A DNA stretch of 6,150 bases, taken from JBBQKF01 sp038326615 (GTDB taxonomy: Bacteria > Bacillota > Clostridia > Saccharofermentanales > UBA5734). Below, piece after piece: positions 1 through 5,961 of the stretch. The DNA lies in contig JBBQKF010000142.1 in the NCBI GenBank assembly GCA_038326615.1, forward strand, positions 1-6,150, written 5' to 3'. The position numbers and the translations under genes were made by a program. A model generated the notes under the pieces. That model did no database searches. It saw nothing but the letters and a program-made list of their open reading frames with translations, and was not told where the DNA came from. How positions within the stretch are numbered: the first letter of the stretch is position 1; each line of letters starts with the position of its first letter.

Positions 1-251
1 AGAGTGAATCTGTTTCTCCAAATGATAATAGTAGTGAATTAGTAAGTAGTGAAACCTCCGTATATTCTGGGAACATTAAAGAAAACACCACAAAAAATAC
101 TATTGCTAAGTCATCTGGGAATTTTGTTATTAATATTTTTGCGGTTATCCTGATTCCTTTATTATTATTTTTATTACTGGGAGCTGGAATTATTGTATCG
201 ATTTTGCTTATAAAAAATAAAAGGAAGCAAGAAAATGACAAACTGAATTAA
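1..251 (+). CDS. C-terminal end of a membrane-anchored surface protein (partial)
   Basis: The reading frame is open from the window edge (first full codon at base 3) to a TAA at 249-251, giving the last 82 residues. The first 40 or so visible residues are rich in Ser, Asn, Thr and Glu, as in an extracellular linker. Residues 42-70 form a long hydrophobic stretch (VINIFAVILIPLLLFLLLGA then GIIVSILLI), followed by a basic tail KNKRKQENDKLN. This is the usual layout of a protein held in the membrane by one C-terminal helix, with the bulk outside and the tail in the cytoplasm. There is no LPXTG sortase motif. The functional domain lies outside the window. Some clostridial D-Ala-D-Ala carboxypeptidases and other secreted proteins end this way, but nothing seen here identifies the family. 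Its stop is 52 bp before the helicase start, and a REP-like hairpin lies between. Confidence 0.7.
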   Translation, partial: SESVSPNDNSSELVSSETSVYSGNIKENTTKNTIAKSSGNFVINIFAVILIPLLLFLLLGAGIIVSILLIKNKRKQENDKLN

Positions 252-256
252 GGTAA

Positions 257-286
257 AACACAGAAGAGAACCGTCCCCGCTGTGTT
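257..286 (-). repeat. REP-like hairpin with GGGGACGGTTC core
   Basis: Arms AACACAG (257-263) and CTGTGTT (280-286) pair perfectly over 7 bp around a 16-base loop. Read on the minus strand, the loop contains GGGGACGGTTC (268-278). The core GGGGACG-TTC is shared with the two repeats at 3938 and 4137, which lie in the opposite orientation. From memory, GGGGACGGTTC flanked by CACA/TGTG arms is a frequent intergenic repeat in clostridial genomes that carry RAYT transposases; that link is knowledge plus inference. It fills most of the gap between two genes. No T-tract of terminator quality follows it on either side. Confidence 0.65.
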
Positions 287-303
287 GTTTAGAAAGCGAG
301 ATT

Positions 304-3201
304 GTGAATTTGAAAACTGAAATGCAAAACAAGATGAATCAGGAATTAATTGCTATTTATAGCGAAACTGGCTTAGTATTAGATTACGATAATACTGATG
401 CTAAGAAAACTTATTGTAACGATAATTTGCTTGAATCATTTAAGGCAGTTAAGTACAAGGCGATTTTATTTTTTGGATTTGACGATATTATTCCTGAAAT
501 GTCGCCTTCAATTGCGTTTGTACACAATATTTCATACAGATTTATTCTTTCATTAACGAAAAGTCCCGACATAGAATTTACACGAGCAGCCTCGCCGATT
601 ACCGAAGATGACGAAAGCGAAATTCTTGAAAATGCGCCCTTTGCAATTGGTAGCGAACATATCAACAGCGTCTGGATACGAAATATCTGGGGGCAATTGT
701 CTGATGTTTTTGCAAAAGAAATGGCAGAAAACAAGGGAACGGTTGAAGAATATATAAACTTGCATAGTTCGAAAATAAATGTTTCTGGTAGAATATTTTT
801 TCACTTGGTAGAAAACAAGGACGAGAAGTATCCATTTGCTTTTTTAGCAACATACAGTACAGAAAAAAGATTAGAAAAAGATTCTGTTACTGGTGCTGGG
901 AAAGAAAGTTTGCCTGCTTTAAATAACCCGAATGCAGCGGGTTCCGAAAGGGAAAGTCAATCTGATTCAAACCAAGAGACAAGCCCGGAGATGTCAAAGG
1001 GAACAAAACGTAACGCTGTAAAACCTAAAAATACGAACACAAGCGCAAATAAAATTGACAATAAAGAAGCAATAATCGTTAAGAAAAGCACCAAGTTGCC
1101 AGCAAAAACGAGTAGCATAAAAGTCGTCCATCTTCCGCTAAGAAGCGCATTAGAAGAGTTTAAAGATCAGACAGAATTGCTTTTGCAGTTGCTTTCTACA
1201 GTTAGCTCGGCTGCGGACAAAAGCGATTTTATATCAGAACTTGTCGAAAGCGGCGAGCTATTTTCACCTTTAAAATTCACAGCTGAAGACGCGTACACAT
1301 TTTTGAAAGAAATCCCACTTTACGAAGAATGTAAAATAATGTGTCGAATTCCGGGGTGGTGGAAGAGAAAGAACAATGCAATCAAACTGACAATAACAAT
1401 AGGAGATAAAACACCGTCGAAGGTAGGTCTCGATGCACTTTTATCATATGAACCAAGTATGTCGCTCGGTGATCAGAATTTATCTGAAGAAGAAATTAAA
1501 GAGCTTTTGCTAAAAACAAGCGGGCTTTCGTTCATAAAGGGAAAATGGGTAGAGGTGGATCACGACAAATTGAAGGCAACTCTTGAAGCATACGAACAAG
1601 CTAAAAGAAAAGCAGGTAGCGGTGCGCTGACACTTGCGGATGCCTTGAGGATGAGTGTTACATCGAAAATTGACGAATCGCTTGGAATTAATCTTAATCT
1701 GAATGATAAAACTACAGATGTACAAATAAGCAACGGACAGTGGCTGAACGAAATAAGATATAAACTCCAGAATCCGCAAGAAATGAACAATATTTCAGCA
1801 GGCAAGAATTTCCTAGGAACCCTCCGTCACTATCAACAAACCGGACTTGACTGGATGGTTGCAATGAAAACTCTAGGATTTGGCGCATTGTTGGCAGACG
1901 ATATGGGTCTTGGTAAAACCGTTCAGATCCTAGCCCTTCTTGAGTATTTCAGGACAAAAGGACCTTTTAGGACATTGCTTATAATTCCTGCATCGCTTAT
2001 TGGCAACTGGGAAAAGGAAATCGTAAAGTTTGCTCCAAAACTGACTTACAGCATTTTGCATGCGAAAAACACAAGTTTTAATTTCGAAGAAAATGATCTA
2101 ATAATTACAACCTATGGAATGGCAACGCGAATTGAATCATTGAAAGAACATAAATGGGACCTTTTGATAATCGACGAAGCGCAAGCTGTCAAAAATCCTG
2201 GAACCAAACAAACAAGGGCAGTTAAGCAAATTAAGGCGAACTTTAGAATTGCAATGACAGGAACACCGATCGAGAATCGTCTGTCGGACTTGTGGTCGTT
2301 GTTCGATTTTCTCAACAGCGGACTTTTGGGCAATGCCAAAGAATTTTCAGATATAATTAAAGAAATGCAGTCGGCAGGGAGTTACACGAAAATTCGCAAT
2401 GTAGTAAATCCGTTTATTTTGCGCCGTCTAAAAACCGACAAAAGCGTAATATCTGATTTGCCCGACAAAATCGAAATCAAAGAATATGCTGGTTTGTCAA
2501 AAAAGCAAATTGTTCTTTACACCGGCCTCATAAACGAATTGAGAGAAAAGCTCGAAACAGCCGAAGGCATTGAACGCAAAGGGCTTGTTCTTGCAAGCAT
2601 TATGAAATTCAAGCAAATTTGCAATCACCCAGACCAGTATCTTGGACAAACTGAATTTGATGGTTCGCATAGTGGAAAATTTGAAAAGCTCGCGGAGCTT
2701 TGTGAAACAATACGCGAAAAACGAGAAAGAGTTCTCGTGTTCACACAATTTAGAGAAATGACAGAGCCGCTTTCAGATTTTCTTGAAGGCGTATTTGGTC
2801 GTAAAGGTCTTGTTTTGCACGGCGGAACACCTGTTAAGAAACGTACCGAGCTTGTCGAAAAGCTTTGTGGCGAAGAATATGTGCCGTACATGGTTCTTTC
2901 GCTGAAAGCCGGAGGCGTCGGTCTTAACCTGACCGGTGCTAATCACGTCATACATTTTGACAGATGGTGGAATCCTGCGGTCGAAAACCAAGCTACGGAT
3001 AGGGCTTTTCGAATCGGACAAACCAAAAATGTTATGGTACACAAATTTATAACAACAGGTTCAATTGAAGAGAAAATCGACAGTATGATTGAAGACAAAC
3101 AAAAACTTGCCGGCGATATTGTTGAAAGCTCTGGCGAAAATTGGATAACAGAAATGAGCACCGATGATCTTATGAAGCTGTTTACATTATCTGCGAAGTA
3201 A
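304..3201 (+). CDS. SNF2/SWI2-family DNA-dependent ATPase (bacterial SNF2 helicase)
   Basis: A 965-residue SF2 translocase that would use ATP to track along double-stranded DNA and displace bound proteins, in the cytoplasm or nucleoid. The ATPase core is complete. Walker A is DMGLGKT (533-539), the Walker B box is DEAQ (624-627), motif III is TGTP (652-655), and FILRRLK is at 704-710. The C-terminal RecA lobe has VLVFTQF (810-816), LHGG (838-841), SLKAGGVGLNL (866-876), DRWWNP (886-891) and the arginine-finger motif QATDRAFRIGQ (896-906). Residues of about 325-465, with IPGWW at 349-353, resemble the DUF3670 domain that precedes the core in bacterial SNF2 proteins. Residues 1-200 are unassigned, and about 205-270 is a Ser/Thr/Asn/Lys-rich linker. 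The chosen start is GTG at 304, with a weak AGAAAGCGAG upstream; ATGs at 322 and 334 lack any Shine-Dalgarno sequence. It is followed 22 bp later by a SWIM protein gene, its usual partner. No promoter of its own was found. Confidence 0.95.
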   Translation: MNLKTEMQNKMNQELIAIYSETGLVLDYDNTDAKKTYCNDNLLESFKAVKYKAILFFGFDDIIPEMSPSIAFVHNISYRFILSLTKSPDIEFTRAASPITEDDESEILENAPFAIGSEHINSVWIRNIWGQLSDVFAKEMAENKGTVEEYINLHSSKINVSGRIFFHLVENKDEKYPFAFLATYSTEKRLEKDSVTGAGKESLPALNNPNAAGSERESQSDSNQETSPEMSKGTKRNAVKPKNTNTSANKIDNKEAIIVKKSTKLPAKTSSIKVVHLPLRSALEEFKDQTELLLQLLSTVSSAADKSDFISELVESGELFSPLKFTAEDAYTFLKEIPLYEECKIMCRIPGWWKRKNNAIKLTITIGDKTPSKVGLDALLSYEPSMSLGDQNLSEEEIKELLLKTSGLSFIKGKWVEVDHDKLKATLEAYEQAKRKAGSGALTLADALRMSVTSKIDESLGINLNLNDKTTDVQISNGQWLNEIRYKLQNPQEMNNISAGKNFLGTLRHYQQTGLDWMVAMKTLGFGALLADDMGLGKTVQILALLEYFRTKGPFRTLLIIPASLIGNWEKEIVKFAPKLTYSILHAKNTSFNFEENDLIITTYGMATRIESLKEHKWDLLIIDEAQAVKNPGTKQTRAVKQIKANFRIAMTGTPIENRLSDLWSLFDFLNSGLLGNAKEFSDIIKEMQSAGSYTKIRNVVNPFILRRLKTDKSVISDLPDKIEIKEYAGLSKKQIVLYTGLINELREKLETAEGIERKGLVLASIMKFKQICNHPDQYLGQTEFDGSHSGKFEKLAELCETIREKRERVLVFTQFREMTEPLSDFLEGVFGRKGLVLHGGTPVKKRTELVEKLCGEEYVPYMVLSLKAGGVGLNLTGANHVIHFDRWWNPAVENQATDRAFRIGQTKNVMVHKFITTGSIEEKIDSMIEDKQKLAGDIVESSGENWITEMSTDDLMKLFTLSAK

Positions 3202-3223
3202 GGAAAGATAACGAGGAAAACAA

Positions 3224-3934
3224 ATGTGGGATTACTATAGCTATAAACCCAAAAAGAAGACAAAACCCGACATAAACAAACAAATTGCAAAGCTTTCAAA
3301 GAAAAATCCGAACATTAGTCCTGTAATTATTACGGGCAAGAAAATTGCAACAACCTGGTGGGGGATTGCCTGGAATGCAAACCTAGAAGCTTACGCGGAC
3401 TATTCTAATAGAATTGCACGCGGAAGAAGCTATGTAAGAAGCGGTGCTGTTCTTGATTTAAAAATCGGAACAGGCGTTGTTGAGGCGCTAGTGCAAGGCA
3501 GTAGAGCCAAACCATACGAAATTACGATTAAAATCAACCCACTCGACAAGAAAATATGGGATGGCATCGTGGCCTCGTGTGCAAACAAAATCCAAAACAT
3601 TGAAAGTCTTGCATCAGGCAAATTTCCTATGGAAATGGCAGATATGTTTACATCAAAAGGCAGCGGACTGTTTCCGTCACCCAAAGAAATACATTTTGAT
3701 TGCTCATGCCCTGACTGGGCAGACATGTGCAAGCATGTAGCCGCAGTGCTTTACGCGATTGGAGCAAGATTTGATGAAGACCCGACATTGTTATTCAAAT
3801 TGCGGGACATCGACTTTGAAATACTTCTTAAAAAGTCTGTTGATCAAAAAATGCAAAACATGTTGAAAAACGCAGACAAAAAATCCTCACGAATTATAAG
3901 CGACAAAGACACCTTGAAAATATTTGGTGTTTAG
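3224..3934 (+). CDS. SWIM zinc-finger protein, partner of the SNF2 ATPase
   Basis: A 236-residue protein of the COG4279 type. The zinc-binding SWIM signature is plain: CSCPDWADMCKH at residues 160-171, with ligands Cys160, Cys162, Cys169 and His171 (CxCx6CxH). The N-terminal half carries the family block TTWWGIAWNANLEAYADYSN (43-62), then RGRSYVRSGAVLDL (66-79) and a VEALVQGSR-type strand. The N-terminus is very basic (residues 8-27). SWIM domains are thought to bind DNA or proteins, and in bacteria they often occur beside SNF2 ATPases, as here. I infer that it acts as a DNA-binding or targeting subunit of the helicase. The ATG at 3224 is preceded by GAGG (3213-3216) at 7-nt spacing. The gene lies 22 bp after the helicase stop, so it is almost certainly co-transcribed. 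A REP-like repeat begins three bases after its stop codon. No enzymatic motif is visible. Confidence 0.92.
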   Translation: MWDYYSYKPKKKTKPDINKQIAKLSKKNPNISPVIITGKKIATTWWGIAWNANLEAYADYSNRIARGRSYVRSGAVLDLKIGTGVVEALVQGSRAKPYEITIKINPLDKKIWDGIVASCANKIQNIESLASGKFPMEMADMFTSKGSGLFPSPKEIHFDCSCPDWADMCKHVAAVLYAIGARFDEDPTLLFKLRDIDFEILLKKSVDQKMQNMLKNADKKSSRIISDKDTLKIFGV

Positions 3935-3937
3935 ATA

Positions 3938-3961
3938 GGGGACGTTTCGTTTGCCACGAAA
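3938..3961 (+). repeat. REP-like repeat, copy 1
   Basis: It starts with the 18-mer GGGGACGTTTCGTTTGCC (3938-3955), found again unchanged at 4137-4154. The segment TTTCGT (3945-3950) pairs perfectly with ACGAAA (3956-3961) around a TTGCC loop. A conserved G-rich tetranucleotide just 5' of a small hairpin is the general plan of REP sequences processed by RAYT transposases. It begins three bases after the SWIM gene stop, a typical REP position. With one RAYT gene 450 bp downstream, the association is strong, but recognition of this sequence by that enzyme is inferred. Confidence 0.75.
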
Positions 3962-4008
3962 AATTGGTGTAAGGCGAATGAGGCGCTTATTAGGCCTAAT
4001 TTTTTTTG
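3959..4008 (+). terminator. Probable terminator after the SNF2-SWIM operon
   Basis: A-rich arm AAAAATTGG (3959-3967) can pair with CCTAATTTTT (3995-4004), enclosing an inner stem TAAGGCG (3970-3976) with CGCTTA (3984-3989, one bulged G). An eight-T run (4000-4007) closes the structure. Its position 25-75 bp after the SWIM stop suits a rho-independent terminator. The stem is A/T-rich and has mismatches, and it overlaps the REP-like hairpin by three bases, so the two folds compete. A second possible fold is the palindrome ATTAGGCCTAAT (3989-4000). Confidence 0.5.
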
Positions 4009-4022
4009 TTAAAACTGCTGTC

Positions 4023-4048
4023 ACAATTGCATTTTAGGCGCTAATTGT
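4023..4048. repeat. Imperfect inverted repeat
   Basis: ACAATTGC (4023-4030) pairs with GC-T-AATTGT (4040-4048), an 8-bp stem with one bulged T and a nine-base loop. It sits between the first terminator-like fold and the T-tract array. T-rich sequence follows on the plus strand, so it could back up termination of the SWIM transcript. A role in the REP unit is equally possible. Confidence 0.35.
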
Positions 4049-4051
4049 ATA

Positions 4052-4086
4052 TTTTTAGATTGTTTTGTAGGATTTTGTAGATTTTT
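4052..4086. other. Phased T-tracts, probable intrinsically curved DNA
   Basis: Four T-runs of 4-5 bases sit at 4052-4056, 4063-4066, 4073-4076 and 4082-4086, with centres about 10 bp apart. Each is followed by TAG or GTAG, so the segment also reads as a degenerate 10-bp tandem repeat. A fifth run (4032-4035) is two helical turns upstream. A-tracts in phase with the helix are known to bend DNA. The array lies between the two REP-like copies. Confidence 0.5.
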
Positions 4087-4136
4087 AGTGAGGTGAATTA
4101 TCGCTTCATAAAGGTTAATATTAGAACGGGTGGTTT

Positions 4137-4164
4137 GGGGACGTTTCGTTTGCCGCATATGAAA
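4137..4164 (+). repeat. REP-like repeat, copy 2
   Basis: The same 18-mer GGGGACGTTTCGTTTGCC occupies 4137-4154, in the same orientation as copy 1 and 199 bp from it. TTTCGT (4144-4149) can pair with ATGAAA (4159-4164) through five Watson-Crick pairs and one G-T wobble, with a nine-base loop starting TTGCC. The hairpin is thus kept although the 3' arm differs in sequence and spacing from copy 1, which hints at selection on structure. It lies about 250 bp before the RAYT start. Confidence 0.72.
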
Positions 4165-4309
4165 TTTTGAAAAAACAAATAAATGCCTCGAGCGTCAAAA
4201 GTGTTCAATTTTGTAAATTTAGCGTTATGAATGTTACTCACTAATGATTACATAATATTTGATTTGTCAGGCTGCTGCTAAATCTTTTATATGTAAAAAT
4301 GTGACTGAA

Positions 4310-4323
4310 CTAACAGCTGTTAG
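4310..4323. promoter_or_regulatory. Perfect 14-bp palindrome upstream of the RAYT gene
   Basis: CTAACAGCTGTTAG is a perfect dyad with no spacer, located 82 bp before the RAYT start codon. Such a dyad can be a dimeric regulator site. No matching promoter elements could be placed with confidence nearby, although a TTGACA occurs at 4338-4343. Function is unknown. Confidence 0.3.
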
Positions 4324-4390
4324 CATCTCTTTTGCTTTTGACACCTTAACCATAAATGCATGTTTTACTATCTCAAAAGATAATTTTTGC

Positions 4391-4397
4391 AGGGGGG
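4391..4397 (+). promoter_or_regulatory. Ribosome binding site of the RAYT gene
   Basis: AGGGGGG stands 7 nt before the ATG at 4405. It overlaps the codons that would follow the upstream TTG at 4387, and therefore fixes the true start. Confidence 0.75.
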
Positions 4398-4404
4398 ATT
4401 CGAG

Positions 4405-5148
4405 ATGCCGAGAGAAAAGAGAGTACAAAGCGCAACAGGCATATACCATGTAGTGATAAGAGGTATTGATAAAAGATACATATATGAAGAAGATGAAGAT
4501 AAATACTTTTTTATATTTTGTATTAAAAAGGCAAAAGTTTTAGGTGAATTTGAAATATATGCGTACTGTTTTATGGATAATCATGTGCATTTAATTATCA
4601 AAGAGAGCAAAGAAACAATTGGACAGATTATGAAAAGAATAACTGTCAGATATGTTCAATGGTATAACAAAAAATATGGAATGTCCGGACATCTGCTACA
4701 AAACAGATTTTCGAGTGAACCTGTCGAAACGGATAAATATTTGCTTTCCGTGATAAGGTATATACATCAAAATCCAATAAAGGCGAAAATAGTAAATAAT
4801 TTATATGATTACAAATGGAGCAGTTATAAAGACTACATAAACTCTGATTCAAATATTATTGAAACACAAAGAATAATGGATTACTTTACCGATGTCGCCG
4901 AGTTTGAAAATTTCATGACATTCATAAATGAAGATGATTGTTTAGATGAAAATAGAAAGACAATATCTGACGCAGAGCTTAAGAAAAAAATAGGGGAAAT
5001 CTATCCGGATACTAATTTAATACATCGCTTGGATAAAGATAAAAGGAATGAGTTAATAAAAGTTATAAAAGGTAGTACAAAAGCAAGCAGCCGAAGAATC
5101 AGCAGAGTCTTGGGAATAGGAAGGGGTATTATTGAAAAAATAAAATAA
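4405..5148 (+). CDS. REP-associated tyrosine transposase (RAYT), Y1 HUH nuclease
   Basis: A 247-residue single-strand DNA nuclease of the IS200-like Y1 superfamily. The HUH motif is HVH at residues 60-62, in the family context YCFMDNHVHLII (54-65). The conserved stretch GHLLQNRF is at 95-102. The likely catalytic tyrosine is Tyr119 in RYIHQNPIK (118-126), matching the Y-I-x-x-NP-x-K motif of RAYTs. The N-terminal start MPREKR...GIYHVVIRG is also typical. The C-terminal part (about 165-247) is charged and ends in a helix-turn-helix-like segment, SRRISRVLGIGRGIIEKIK, as in many Firmicutes members. RAYTs nick and rejoin REP hairpins; two identical REP-like repeats lie just upstream. The ATG at 4405 is preceded by AGGGGGG (4391-4397) at 7-nt spacing, which rules against the in-frame TTG at 4387. 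The catalytic residues look intact, so the enzyme may be active. It ends 41 bp from the convergent hicB gene, with no clear terminator between. Confidence 0.93.
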   Translation: MPREKRVQSATGIYHVVIRGIDKRYIYEEDEDKYFFIFCIKKAKVLGEFEIYAYCFMDNHVHLIIKESKETIGQIMKRITVRYVQWYNKKYGMSGHLLQNRFSSEPVETDKYLLSVIRYIHQNPIKAKIVNNLYDYKWSSYKDYINSDSNIIETQRIMDYFTDVAEFENFMTFINEDDCLDENRKTISDAELKKKIGEIYPDTNLIHRLDKDKRNELIKVIKGSTKASSRRISRVLGIGRGIIEKIK

Positions 5149-5189
5149 ATTGTATTTCTATAAAAGAAAGAGGGTGGGCAAATGCATTT

Positions 5190-5582
5190 TCAACAATGTA
5201 ATTGTTCCTTCAAAGCCTTTTGCAATACTGCAGAAAAATTGATATTTTCCCTCTCGGCCATAGCATTTAACCAGGCAGGAATTGTTAATGTCTTTTTAAC
5301 CGCCTTTTTATCGTAAAAACGTCTGTACTCCATTGTGTCACAAGTAATCAGTGTAACAAAACTATTATTGTTTACAGCAATACTCTTAATAGCAGAAACT
5401 GTAGGAGCTGGTTTCGTATTCTCCTCAAGATCATATAAAGTAAGACATAAAACGTCATTAGCCATATCAAGTGCATTTTGCAAATTCTCACCAGAAGTAT
5501 AACAACTATCAAAATCCGGGAAGTTTACATTGTAACTTTCCCCTTCTTTAGTAAAAACTGCTGGATAAATATATTTTGTCAT
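5190..5582 (-). CDS. hicB: HicB-family antitoxin with ribbon-helix-helix domain
   Basis: A 130-residue antitoxin that should bind and block HicA and repress the operon. The N-terminal part (about 4-50) is the degraded RNase H-like HicB fold: YPAVFTKEGESYNVNFPDF (6-24), then CYTSGENLQNALDMANDVL (27-45), equivalent to the family's D-x-x-G-(D/E)-x-x-x-A-x-x-A pattern. Residues about 94-128 form a ribbon-helix-helix DNA-binding domain: a strand with KKTLTIP (96-102), then helices around AWLNAMAERE and FSAVLQKALKEQL. The ATG at 5582 has a strong Shine-Dalgarno, GAGGTGA (5589-5595 on the minus strand), at 6-nt spacing. The gene starts 30 bp after the hicA stop, the usual toxin-first order. The stronger ribosome site than that of hicA would favour excess antitoxin. 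The 3' end holds a small dyad, AACAAT-GTA-ATTGTT (5192-5206). Confidence 0.93.
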   Translation of the reverse strand: MTKYIYPAVFTKEGESYNVNFPDFDSCYTSGENLQNALDMANDVLCLTLYDLEENTKPAPTVSAIKSIAVNNNSFVTLITCDTMEYRRFYDKKAVKKTLTIPAWLNAMAERENINFSAVLQKALKEQLHC

Positions 5583-5612
5583 TTAATTTCACCTCGTTTT
5601 AGCATTATTATA

Positions 5613-5807
5613 TCAATTGTTAAATTTGATCCCTGCATCTCTTAATATTGATTTCAATGTTCCCAAAGGAACTTCCTGAGATTTGTGCCTACTAACTGGA
5701 AATTTCTTAGTTGTTGCAATGCATACCCAGATAGAATGATTGCTTCCTTCCCGATAAATTTCGCAACCGCTTTTCTTAAGGAGTTTCTCAAGTTCGCTAT
5801 ATTTCAT
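5613..5807 (-). CDS. hicA: HicA-family mRNA interferase toxin
   Basis: A small toxin of 64 residues with the double-stranded-RNA-binding-like HicA fold, expected to cleave mRNA and stop translation when free of HicB. The family pattern is complete: MKYSELEKLLKKSGCEIYRE (1-20), then GSNHSIW (21-27) with the catalytic His24, then the strand FPVSRH (36-41) and the C-terminal GTLKSILRDAGI (49-60). His24 in GSNH matches the active-site histidine of E. coli HicA (His23). The start is taken as ATG at 5807. AGTGAG (5815-5820, minus strand) sits 7 nt before it, and the promoter at 5830-5858 would start transcription near 5823. A GTG at 5819 would give 68 residues, but the leader would then be only about 4 nt. 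The gene is first in the operon and followed by hicB. Confidence 0.93.
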   Translation of the reverse strand: MKYSELEKLLKKSGCEIYREGSNHSIWVCIATTKKFPVSRHKSQEVPLGTLKSILRDAGIKFNN

Positions 5808-5829
5808 TTTCAAGCTCACTTTCTACATT

Positions 5830-5858
5830 ATTATAACACGTGCCAATACGTGTGTAAA
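5830..5858 (-). promoter_or_regulatory. Sigma-A promoter of the hicAB operon
   Basis: On the minus strand, a -35 TTTACA (5858-5853) and a perfect -10 TATAAT (5835-5830) are separated by exactly 17 bp. Transcription should start near 5823, leaving a leader of about 16 nt that holds the hicA Shine-Dalgarno. This is the best promoter in the window. Confidence 0.82.
5836..5853. promoter_or_regulatory. Inverted repeat in the hicAB promoter spacer, likely HicB operator
   Basis: ACACGT (5836-5841) and ACGTGT (5848-5853) form a perfect 6-bp inverted repeat with a 6-bp spacer. It exactly fills the gap between the -10 and -35 elements. The HicB here ends in a ribbon-helix-helix domain, and such antitoxins repress their own operons through short inverted repeats. 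A bound HicB would block RNA polymerase directly. A further CACGT half-site lies at 5894-5898. Confidence 0.65.
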
Positions 5859-5913
5859 CGGTTTATTAAAAATAAATCTTCGAATAAAATTACCACGTTA
5901 ATGACCATTACTG

Positions 5914-5934
5914 CAATATTGTATATCACAAAAA
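5914..5934. repeat. 21-bp direct repeat, copy A
   Basis: The unit begins CAATATTGTATATCACAAAA and ends with one more A. Copy B at 5962-5982 matches at 20 of 21 positions, with A in place of G at position 8. The two copies lie in the same orientation 48 bp apart. In this copy the first eight bases, CAATATTG, are a perfect palindrome. Function is unknown; a regulator site or remnant of a duplication are both possible. Confidence 0.6.
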
Positions 5935-5961
5935 CATGTAATTGTAAAAATAAATAGATGT

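Larger units (their letters stand above)
3935..4404. other. Gene-free region rich in repeats and structure, upstream of the RAYT gene
   Basis: No convincing gene lies in these 470 bp. Contents in order are: REP-like copy 1, a terminator-like hairpin, a second inverted repeat (4023-4048), four phased T-tracts (4052-4086), REP-like copy 2, an unremarkable A+T-rich stretch, a perfect palindrome (4310-4323), a short hairpin TATCT/AGATA (4369-4382) followed by five Ts, and the RAYT Shine-Dalgarno. Short open frames cross 4259-4453 on both strands, but they lack start signals and run into the RAYT gene. Confidence 0.7.

Noticed and set aside
257..290. The first REP-like hairpin as a terminator of the upstream gene
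   Set aside because: The loop is long, the stem only 7 bp, and no T-run follows; the shared GGGGACG core explains it better.
411..3299. Many minus-strand open frames of 60-118 codons inside the SNF2 gene
   Set aside because: They lie antisense to a gene with a full set of conserved motifs, lack ribosome sites and show no recognisable family features.
3430..3732. A 100-codon minus-strand frame within the SWIM gene
   Set aside because: It is the shadow of a coding region whose zinc ligands and family motifs are clear on the plus strand.
4387..4404. TTG at 4387 as the RAYT start
   Set aside because: The ATG at 4405 has a well-spaced AGGGGGG and gives the usual family N-terminus; the TTG extension would translate the Shine-Dalgarno itself.
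4259..4453. A 64-codon plus-strand frame before and into the RAYT gene
   Set aside because: No Shine-Dalgarno, cysteine-rich unlikely composition, and it overlaps the RAYT start in another frame.
5808..5819. GTG at 5819 as the hicA start
   Set aside because: It would leave a leader of about 4 nt after the predicted transcript start; ATG 5807 has a spaced AGTGAG and matches the family N-terminus.
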